A stretch of 64,000 bases of DNA from Embleya sp049739465. Lineage in GTDB: Bacteria > Actinomycetota > Actinomycetes > Streptomycetales > Streptomycetaceae. A program made the position numbers and the translations under genes. Position 1 is the stretch's first letter, and every line of letters begins with the position of its first letter. The notes below the pieces were generated by a model. That model saw only the letters and a program-made list of their open reading frames with translations, was not told the DNA's origin and searched no databases. The DNA lies in contig NZ_JBMHHY010000005.1 in NCBI RefSeq assembly GCF_049739465.1, positions 335,505-399,504 on the forward strand. Reading direction: 5' to 3'. Positions 57,358 to 64,000 of this stretch are shown here, piece by piece.

Positions 57358-58863
57358 TCAGGCAAAGTCGCGGGTCATGTTCGGCATCGACGCGTCGGGG
57401 GTGGTCGGGGTCGCGCCGTAGCCGAGGGTGGCCATCATGCCCAATTCGCTGTGGTAGAGGTTGTGGCAGTGCAACATCCACTCGCCGGGATTGTCCGCGA
57501 GTACGTCCACGGTGACCGTCTCGCGCGGGCGCACCATCACGGTGTCCTTGCGCGGGCCGCGGCCGGTGGCGCTGCGGACCTGGAAGGTGTGTCCGTGCAG
57601 GTGGACCGGATGCCACATCCGGGTCGTGTTGGTGAAGGACAGGCGGACCCGCTCGCCGGTGTCGACCGGTACGCGCAGGGGTCCCGCGTCGGGCGCGGCG
57701 GCGGTGCCGAGTGTCCAGCGGGTGCCGTTCGGGCCCCGGCCCAGGACCAGGTCCACGCCGCGTGCGGGCGCGTCGCCTCGGTCGACGCACGGGTCGGCGA
57801 CCAGGTCGGCGAGGGTGAGCAGGCGGCCGTCCGCCTCGGGGACGGCGACGGAGGCCGTGGGGGCGTCGCCGGGTGCGGTGCGGATCACGGCGAACGCGCG
57901 GGCGTTCTTGCCCTCCGCGTCGGCCACCAGGGGGAATACGCCGTCGGCCAGGGTGACCAATACGTCGTAGCGCTCGCCCATTCCGACCAGCAGCGTGTCC
58001 ACGGTCACCGGTAGCACCGGGAACCCGTCGGTGTGCGTGACGGTCAACCGGTGGTCGCCCAGTGCGACCCGGAAGGCGGTGTCGGCGCCGGCGTTGATCA
58101 GGCGCAGGCGCACGCGTCGGCCCGGGGAGCAGGTGAACTCCTCGGGGGCGGCCGCGGTGCGGCCGTTGACCAGGTAGTGCGGATAGGCGACATGGCCGGC
58201 CGTGCCGCCGAGCAGGGCGCTCTCCATGGTCTGCGCGGTTCGGGGCTGATCGCGCAGTTCGGCCAGTACCGCGTCGGGGTCGGTGCCGGTGCCGTCGATC
58301 CAGTCGTCCAGGACGACGGTCCAGTCCGCGTCGTAGCCGAGCGGTTCGGCCGGGTCCTCGACGATCAGCGCGCCGTAGAGGGCACGGTCGAGTTGGGTGC
58401 CCACGTGCGAGTGGTAGAAGTACGTGCCCGGATCGGGGGCGACGAAGCGGTAATGGAAGTCGCCGCCTGGGGGCACGGGGGTCTGGCTGACGCCGGGGGC
58501 GCCGTCCATCGCCGGGTCGATCCGCACACCGTGCCAGTGCACGGTGGTCTCCGCCGGCAGCCGGTTGTGCAGTCGAGCGGCCACCGTGCCGCCGGCGGCG
58601 ACCCGGATCTCCGGGCCCGGTACCCGCTCGCCGAATCCCCACGTGTGGACCTCGCGCGAGCCCAACTCGACCGTGCCGGGCGCCGCGTCGAGCCGGACCG
58701 AGGTGTGGGCGGCCGGGACGATCGGCTCCCGGGCGGCCACGGCGGCGATGCTCGGGCGGGCGTCGGTGCCGAACCGGGTCCGGGCGCCGGCGCCGAGCAG
58801 GACGGCGGTGCCGGCCGTACCGAACAGCAGCGAGCGGCGGGTGGGGTGGGCGGGGACGGGCAC
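57358..58863 (-). CDS. Tat-exported multicopper oxidase (laccase-like)
   Basis: This 501-aa three-domain multicopper oxidase has a twin-arginine signal (TRRSLLFGTAG, residues about 8-18). Copper ligands are in HWHG and HSHVG of domain 1 and HPVHLHGH and HCHNLYHSELGMM of domain 3, giving one type-1 and the type-2/3 cluster; the Met after the type-1 site is present. It oxidises phenols, metals or pigments with O2. GTG 58863 with AGGAG is used, since the longer open frame lacks a ribosome site. It is divergent from a chaplin with a His-rich tail across 230 bp. Confidence 0.9.
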   Translation of the reverse strand: MPVPAHPTRRSLLFGTAGTAVLLGAGARTRFGTDARPSIAAVAAREPIVPAAHTSVRLDAAPGTVELGSREVHTWGFGERVPGPEIRVAAGGTVAARLHNRLPAETTVHWHGVRIDPAMDGAPGVSQTPVPPGGDFHYRFVAPDPGTYFYHSHVGTQLDRALYGALIVEDPAEPLGYDADWTVVLDDWIDGTGTDPDAVLAELRDQPRTAQTMESALLGGTAGHVAYPHYLVNGRTAAAPEEFTCSPGRRVRLRLINAGADTAFRVALGDHRLTVTHTDGFPVLPVTVDTLLVGMGERYDVLVTLADGVFPLVADAEGKNARAFAVIRTAPGDAPTASVAVPEADGRLLTLADLVADPCVDRGDAPARGVDLVLGRGPNGTRWTLGTAAAPDAGPLRVPVDTGERVRLSFTNTTRMWHPVHLHGHTFQVRSATGRGPRKDTVMVRPRETVTVDVLADNPGEWMLHCHNLYHSELGMMATLGYGATPTTPDASMPNMTRDFA

Positions 58864-59093
58864 GATGCGCTCCTGCTTCCTGGAGTCGGCGCGATGCGGC
58901 GCCGGTGTGGTCCGGCGGCCAGTACCCCGCGTCGGCCGATGGAACACGTTGCCGCTCCCGGGCGTGCCGCCGTCCGCCTGGACCGATGCCGCCACTCGGG
59001 TGAAGAACTCGCGCCGGACAGTTGCCTGTTCCGGTCGGGTTCGTTGCACCGGACGATCGCGCCACCCGCGGCGCCATCCGAAACGGAGATCAC

Positions 59094-59393
59094 ATGAAGA
59101 CGATCAAGAAGACTGCGGCCCTGACCGTCGGCATCGCCGCGCTCGTCATGTCGGGCGCCGGTGTGGCCAACGCGAGCTCCGAGGCCGAGGGCGCGGCGGT
59201 CGGTTCGCCCGGCATCCTGTCCGGCAACAACATCCAGCTCCCGATCCACATCCCGGTCAACGTCTGCGGCAACAGCATCAACATCATCGGGCTGCTCAAC
59301 CCGGCGATCGGCAACACCTGCATCAACGCCGACGGCGGGCACGAGAAGGGTGAGCACCACGAGGGCTCGCACCACGGCCACCACGAGCGCTGA
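59094..59393 (+). CDS. short chaplin with histidine-rich C-terminal tail
   Basis: This 99-aa secreted chaplin has a signal peptide (1-28, MSGAGVANAS) followed by one chaplin domain (about 38-77) with the two conserved cysteines C58 and C76 (NVCGNSINIIGLLNPAIGN). Chaplins assemble into amyloid-like hydrophobic layers on aerial hyphae and spores. The last 17 residues (from H83) hold seven histidines in the GHEKGEHHEGSHHGHHER tail, which ordinary short chaplins lack, suggesting metal binding. GGAGAT is upstream of the ATG. Confidence 0.9.
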   Translation: MKTIKKTAALTVGIAALVMSGAGVANASSEAEGAAVGSPGILSGNNIQLPIHIPVNVCGNSINIIGLLNPAIGNTCINADGGHEKGEHHEGSHHGHHER

Positions 59394-59449
59394 GTAGCCG
59401 GCTGAACCCGCCCTCCAGGCGGGGCGACAGCGCTCGACACCTGTGTACC

Positions 59450-59486
59450 GGCGGCCCCTCGTCGCGGACGGATCCGAGGGGCCGCC
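59450..59486. terminator. bidirectional hairpin terminator
   Basis: An 11-bp perfect stem (GGCGGCCCCTC and complement) with a 15-base loop lies between the chaplin and convergent DUF574 methyltransferase genes. Confidence 0.8.
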
Positions 59487-59510
59487 ACGGCCGGTGCGGG
59501 CGCGGGCGGA

Positions 59511-60332
59511 TTACGGCTTGCGGCCCACCGCGCCCCACATGGCCACCTCCGGCGTGCGGTCACCGGCCTCGGGCCGCCAGTGCGAACAGGTGACCACGCC
59601 CGGTTCGAGCAGTTCCAGGCCGTCGAAGAAGCGCGCGATGCCCTCGGGCGAACGTTGCCTGAGCTTGGGCGTGCCGTGCTCGTTCCAGAACGCCACCGCG
59701 TCGTCCACGTCCGGCGGGGCCGGTGGGCTGGTCACCGTGTGGGACAGCGCCAGATGGCTGCCCGAGGGCAGCGCGTCCAGCAGCCGGCGCACCGTCCCGT
59801 ACGCCTCGTCGTCGTCGTTCACGAAGATGATCACGCCGAGCAGGACCAGCGCGATCGGTTGGTCGAAGTCCAGCGTCTTCGCGGCGCGGGCCAGGATCTC
59901 GTCGACGTCGCGCAGATCGGCGTCGATATAGCGGGTGGCCCCCTCCGGGCTGCTGGTCAGCAGGGCCCGCGCGTGCACCAGCACCAGTGGGTCGTTGTCG
60001 ACGTAGACGATCCGCGACTCCGGCGCCACGCCCTGGGCGATCTCGTGGGTGTTCCCGGCGGTCGGCAGTCCGGTGCCGATGTCGAGGAACTGCCGGATGC
60101 CCAGATCGCCGGCCAGATGGCGGATGGCCCGGCCGAGGAACTGCCGGTCGGCGAGCGCGTAGTCGCGGGTCCCCGGGTGGATCGCGGCGATCTGATCCCC
60201 GGTCTCCCGGTCCACCGGATAGTTGTCCTTGCCGCCCAGCCAGTAGTTCCACACTCGGGCGGTATGCGCCACCTCGGTGTCGATCTTCCGCTCGGGTAAA
60301 GCCGATTCTGCGTCGAGTATGGGCTCGGCCAC
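59511..60332 (-). CDS. DUF574-family SAM-dependent methyltransferase
   Basis: This 273-aa actinomycete-specific methyltransferase-like protein has the N-terminal signature TARVWNYWLGGKDNYPVDRE and SAM site FLDIGTGLPTAGNTHEIAQG, then RIVYVDNDPLVLVHARALL. Many copies occur in Streptomyces genomes, often near regulators of development; substrates are unknown. GTG start at 60332 is the first in-frame start after an upstream break. Confidence 0.9.
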   Translation of the reverse strand: MAEPILDAESALPERKIDTEVAHTARVWNYWLGGKDNYPVDRETGDQIAAIHPGTRDYALADRQFLGRAIRHLAGDLGIRQFLDIGTGLPTAGNTHEIAQGVAPESRIVYVDNDPLVLVHARALLTSSPEGATRYIDADLRDVDEILARAAKTLDFDQPIALVLLGVIIFVNDDDEAYGTVRRLLDALPSGSHLALSHTVTSPPAPPDVDDAVAFWNEHGTPKLRQRSPEGIARFFDGLELLEPGVVTCSHWRPEAGDRTPEVAMWGAVGRKP

Positions 60333-60593
60333 GAACTCTCATCTCCGGATGCCGTGTGGGGTGGTCCAGTCCAATCTAGGGGGCCCTACACCCGGCCGAC
60401 AGTCGTGACGGTGAATCTTCGATCACGTTCGGCAAACGTTTCTTCGGTCACGACCGGAATGCCCGATGTCCGCCGCCGGCCGAGGCGGGGCAACTCCGGC
60501 CTCCGGGCCAGGTGTTCAGTACCCGGGCAGTCGCTGTTGAACTCTGTCTCCTATTCTCCTTCGGTCAACGATCCACCGAAGAGAGGTATAGGA

Positions 60594-63500
60594 ATGTTCA
60601 GGGTTCGTGTCGGGGCGCCGCTACGCGCGTCGACTTTACCGGTACGTCAGCGCCGCAAACGGGCGCGTCTGGTGGTGGCCGGGGCGCTGGCGGCGCTGCT
60701 GCTCGGGCCGCAGTCGGTACCGGCGGTCGCCGCCGCGCCGGCGGCCGACGGTGCCACGGCCGCGGCGCCGAACCAGGCCGGGCTTTCGCTCGGTACCAGG
60801 TTCATCACGTGGAACATGCAGGGCCGCAGCGGCAGCGGCCCGGACACCTCGAAGTGGCCCGCCGTCAACGGCCTCATCAAGGATGCCGACATAGTCGCGC
60901 TCCAGGAGGCCGGGACCGCGCCGCCGGAGAGCACGATATTCCTGCGCGGATTCAAGAACTACCGGCCCGAGGACGCGGTGGAAGGCGGCGAGGTACCGGA
61001 GGATCCCGACGACGGGGCCGAGAACAACGGGCCCAACCCGCTGCCGGAGCTCAAGTTCGACCTGACCGAGCGCCAGTTCAGTGTGTCGGAGCGTAAGGGC
61101 TATCTGTACTTCCTGAAGATCCACCCGCTGCAGAAACGGCGGGACGACGGCACCATCGAGCCGGTGAACACCCGGGGTGTACGCACCTCGATGGCCATGT
61201 GGTCGAAGACTCGGGCCGACGACTTCACCGCGCTGCCCGATCCCGCGCGCAATCGCAGCCGCCCGGCGCTGGGGCTGCGGTTCGGCAACCAGTGGGTGTT
61301 CAACGTGCACACCGCGTCGATTCGCAGCGGCACGGTCCCCAACCCGCACGCCAAGGGGCTGATCGGGGCGATGCGTGGGGTGGTGGCGCCGGAGGAGTCG
61401 TGGCGGGCGCTGGGTGACTTCAACTCGCTCTCGGATCGTTTTCCGACCGACACGGGTCCCACGTTCTTCGCCAGGGTGGGCGGGAGGGCCGACGGGCCGG
61501 CCGCGCCCACCCATCGCAACGGATATTCGCTGGACTTCATGGTCGCGGACCGACAATGGGACAGTCTGGCGGTCTCCGTCGGCAACGACATCGGCTCGGA
61601 TCATTTTCCGGTCCGCATCGCGCCGCCGAGGACCCGTCCCTGCAACCTGTGGAACCACGAGACGGAGTACCTTCTCGCTCGTGCGCGCAGCGCGACCGAT
61701 CCGCGGCCGGGCGATGTGGACACCGGGAGTCCGGCCTGTTCGATCGACGACGAGGACACCAGGCCGACCTCGGCCGTGTCGATCGGCGACAGCTACATCT
61801 CCGGTGAGGCGGGCCGCTGGGCCGGCAACGCGGATACCGGGGATACCAAGAGCAGTTACTGGAACACCGACCGGGGCAACGGTGTCTACGGCACCACCTC
61901 CTACGCCGGAAACGGGTGTGAACGTTCGGATGTCGCGGAGATCAACAGCGCCGCAATCGCGGTGGATCGCCGGGTCAATCTGGCCTGTTCCGGTGCCGAG
62001 ACGAAGAATGTGATCGGTGAGGGCTTCAAGGGCGAACGACCGCAGGCCGAGCAACTCGCGGATGTGGCCCGGGATACCAGGGTCAAGCTGATCGTGGTTT
62101 CGATCGGCGGCAACGACCTGAAGTTCGCCGACATCCTGAGCAGTTGCGGCAAGGCGTTCTTCAACGTGGGATCCTCCTGCGAGAGTCGCGGCGGCTGGGA
62201 GAAGACCCTGGAGCAGTCGCTGCCCACGACGCAGGACAAGGTCGCGGCCACGCTGGAGGCGATTCGCGCCATCATGCGCAGGGCCGGGCAGTCGGACGGC
62301 TCCTACCGACTGGTGCTCCAGTCCTACCCGATTCCGCTCGCCCGGGCCGCCGACAACCGCTACGAGAACAAGATCTCGCCGCGCTACTCGCAGGGCGGTT
62401 GCCCGTTCACCGACGCCGCCTCGGACTGGGCGGTCGAATCGGTGGTGCCGCGGATGACCTCGATGCTGCGTGCCGCGGCAGCCTCCAGCGACGCCGAATT
62501 CCTGGACCTGACCTCGGCGTTCGCCGGCCACGAGTTGTGCGCCAAGACCGCCCGGCAGGCCACCGCCAAGGACACCAGCGACAAGCCGCTGCCGGCGGCC
62601 GAGGCGGAGTGGATCCGCTGGGTGCCCTACCTGCCCGGCGTGCCCATCCCCGAACCGCATCAGCAGGGCGACTATCGCGAGGCGGTACACCCGAACAGCT
62701 ATGGGCAACAGGCCATCGGGGCCTGCCTGTCCGCGATCGTCAAAACCGACCCCGGGCCCGACAAGCGGAACTTCCGGTGCGTCAACACCCCCGGCAAGGG
62801 GCCGGACGGGATCACCGCCGACCCCACCGTGCCGAGCGTGGTGGAGCCGGGCTGGGTCCGGCTGCGCAACATGGCGACCGGGGAGCTGTTGCGCCCCTAC
62901 GAGTCCGGTTCCAAGTGGGTCACCACCGGACCGGCCGGCGAGCCCGGGCAGGAGTGGTACCTGGCCAACCGGGAGTACGCGAGGGTGACGCTGCGCAGCA
63001 CCCTGGGCAACCACCTGCGTGGGGACGGTGGTTCGTCCTGGCAGTGGGCCGCGCTCGGGGATCCGGTCGAGTGGCGGATCTCGGACGACGCGATCGGCGG
63101 CGGCCGGCAGGTGTCGTTCACGGAGCAGTCGAGCGACGGGTCGGCGAAGACGTACTGCCTGGCGCACAGCAGCTCGCGGCCCACCCACTGGGCCAGCGCG
63201 GACGCGTGCGACGCGGGGGAGAAGAACCAGCGCTGGTGGATCGAACGGGTCGGCAGTTCCCCGCCGACGCCACCACCGCCGGCGGCCCGAGCCACCGCGT
63301 GGTCCGTGGTTCGCGACGCGGCCACCGTGATCAACGTGGTCAGCACGAAGTGCCTGGACGTGGACACCCGTGACGCCGAGGGTCGGCGCGACGGTGGCCG
63401 GATCCACCAGTGGGGCTGTCTCGGAACCGCCAACCAGCAGTGGGACCTGAAGCCGCGACACGGCGACGGCTCGACGGAGATCGTCAGCCGCTACAGCGGC

Positions 63501-64000
63501 AAGTGTCTGGATCTGGACGTCGGTTCGGGTCGGGTCCAGCAGTGGGGTTGCGGTGGCAGCAACAACCAGCAGTGGTTCCCCGACGGTGCGCAGTTCCGCA
63601 ACAAGCACTCCAACACGTGCCTTGCCGCCCGGGACGCCGCCGACGGCAGCGAGCCGACCATGGGTCCGTGCCAGACGTCCCCGGTGTGGGACGGCGACGC
63701 GGGCGATCCGTTCGACGCGGGTGACGGGCGCTTCGACGACGGTGGTGCCCGACCGGCGCGACCGGCGGACCAGGCGGCCTGTCGGCCGGACGGCATGCAG
63801 GCCACGCCCGGGGTGGCGACGCGCTATTGCGACGTGTACCAGGGCGACGGGCGCGAGTGGCTCGGTCAGGACCGCAGCCGGCGGGTGGTGGGCTACTTCA
63901 CCTCCTGGCGTACCGGTGCCGACGGCTCGCCGCGCTACCTGGTCAAGAACATCCCCTGGAACAAGGTCACCCACGTCAACTACGCCTTCGCGAAGGTGGA
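60594..64000 (+). CDS. giant secreted CdtB-like nuclease / SGNH hydrolase / lectin / GH18 fusion, partial
   Basis: The gene runs off the right edge (at least 1135 residues; no stop in this frame, which I translated by hand). Order: an Arg-rich signal peptide (about 1-47); an exonuclease-endonuclease-phosphatase domain (about 65-345) with CdtB hallmarks FITWNMQG (N74), ALQEAG (E105), FNVHTAS (H239), LGDFNS (D275, N277) and GSDHFPV (H337). Next comes an SGNH/GDSL hydrolase domain (about 390-720) with SIGDSYISG (S400), SIGGNDLKF (N507) and AVHPNSYGQQ (H699). Two trefoil-like modules follow, the first weak (about 755-895, NQRWW), then a proline-rich linker (PPTPPPP), then a ricin-type lectin (about 905-1050, NQQWDL and NQQWF repeats). 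From about 1095 comes the start of a GH18 chitinase-type barrel (VVGYFTSW, THVNYAFAKV). ATG follows GAGAGG. The domains are individually familiar; I do not recognise this combination. Confidence 0.88.
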   Translation, partial: MFRVRVGAPLRASTLPVRQRRKRARLVVAGALAALLLGPQSVPAVAAAPAADGATAAAPNQAGLSLGTRFITWNMQGRSGSGPDTSKWPAVNGLIKDADIVALQEAGTAPPESTIFLRGFKNYRPEDAVEGGEVPEDPDDGAENNGPNPLPELKFDLTERQFSVSERKGYLYFLKIHPLQKRRDDGTIEPVNTRGVRTSMAMWSKTRADDFTALPDPARNRSRPALGLRFGNQWVFNVHTASIRSGTVPNPHAKGLIGAMRGVVAPEESWRALGDFNSLSDRFPTDTGPTFFARVGGRADGPAAPTHRNGYSLDFMVADRQWDSLAVSVGNDIGSDHFPVRIAPPRTRPCNLWNHETEYLLARARSATDPRPGDVDTGSPACSIDDEDTRPTSAVSIGDSYISGEAGRWAGNADTGDTKSSYWNTDRGNGVYGTTSYAGNGCERSDVAEINSAAIAVDRRVNLACSGAETKNVIGEGFKGERPQAEQLADVARDTRVKLIVVSIGGNDLKFADILSSCGKAFFNVGSSCESRGGWEKTLEQSLPTTQDKVAATLEAIRAIMRRAGQSDGSYRLVLQSYPIPLARAADNRYENKISPRYSQGGCPFTDAASDWAVESVVPRMTSMLRAAAASSDAEFLDLTSAFAGHELCAKTARQATAKDTSDKPLPAAEAEWIRWVPYLPGVPIPEPHQQGDYREAVHPNSYGQQAIGACLSAIVKTDPGPDKRNFRCVNTPGKGPDGITADPTVPSVVEPGWVRLRNMATGELLRPYESGSKWVTTGPAGEPGQEWYLANREYARVTLRSTLGNHLRGDGGSSWQWAALGDPVEWRISDDAIGGGRQVSFTEQSSDGSAKTYCLAHSSSRPTHWASADACDAGEKNQRWWIERVGSSPPTPPPPAARATAWSVVRDAATVINVVSTKCLDVDTRDAEGRRDGGRIHQWGCLGTANQQWDLKPRHGDGSTEIVSRYSGKCLDLDVGSGRVQQWGCGGSNNQQWFPDGAQFRNKHSNTCLAARDAADGSEPTMGPCQTSPVWDGDAGDPFDAGDGRFDDGGARPARPADQAACRPDGMQATPGVATRYCDVYQGDGREWLGQDRSRRVVGYFTSWRTGADGSPRYLVKNIPWNKVTHVNYAFAKV

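Noticed and set aside
60636..63974. 1112-aa open frame on the minus strand
   Set aside because: It is antisense to the fusion protein, whose frame is open throughout, has a ribosome site and carries recognisable domain motifs; the minus translation has none.

Overview
The window is very GC-rich and gene-dense, with many GTG/TTG starts, 4-base ATGA/GTGA overlaps, a chaplin, a class F sortase and a complete whiE-type spore-pigment polyketide cluster. Together these point to a sporulating filamentous actinomycete: Streptomyces or a close relative such as Kitasatospora, Embleya or Yinghuangia.

Layout. (1) 0.26-9.8 kb, minus strand: a coupled catabolic operon reading korA-korB-ferredoxin-hyuA-hyuB-acyl-CoA ligase-RraA. 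It joins a 2-oxoacid:ferredoxin oxidoreductase to an ATP-dependent hydantoinase/carboxylase pair and a CoA ligase. (2) 9.9-17.6 kb: an 89-bp tandem repeat array, a VOC-SnoaL-aldolase operon behind an AT-rich palindrome, a Rieske oxygenase, an aldo/keto reductase, and an MFS exporter divergent from a WYL regulator with an inverted repeat between them. (3) 17.6-26.1 kb: a mosaic accessory region. It holds a broken phosphotransferase copy, a GntR/SLOG/flavoprotein set with a long palindromic operator, a dead aldo/keto reductase tail, and a 1.64-kb IS982-family element whose 23-bp inverted repeats enclose a GNAT acetyltransferase. An intact phosphotransferase, an XRE-TPR regulator and small regulatory-looking proteins follow. 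(4) 26.2-45.6 kb: small-molecule uptake and catabolism. It has VOC proteins, an FGGY kinase with a microsatellite-encoded Thr-Pro tail, dehydrogenases, an amidohydrolase, an aldehyde dehydrogenase, a FadR-type GntR regulator with a 19-bp palindrome, a BMP-type ABC importer (lipoprotein, ATPase, two permeases), a TauE-like permease, a chorismate synthase, an M20 amidohydrolase and a PucR-type regulator. (5) 46.0-56.0 kb: cell surface and spore pigment. It has an O-methyltransferase with a frameshifted duplicate of its own start, a sortase with a probable surface substrate, and whiE ORFVIII divergent from ORFI-VII. (6) 56.3-64 kb: secreted functions. It has a beta-helix protein, a Tat-exported multicopper oxidase divergent from a chaplin with a histidine-rich tail, a DUF574 methyltransferase, and a very large secreted protein cut by the window edge.

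The most striking item is that last protein (60594 to the edge). Its N-terminal nuclease domain carries the signature motifs of the cytolethal distending toxin subunit CdtB. It is followed in one chain by an SGNH hydrolase, one or two beta-trefoil lectin modules and the start of a GH18 chitinase-type domain. Other items for follow-up are the acetyltransferase-carrying IS, several well-formed operators, codon-multiple short tandem repeats, a Gln-to-Glu change in the pigment chain-length factor, and hairpins inside the whiE operon. All functions are inferred from sequence by eye; no database search was run.
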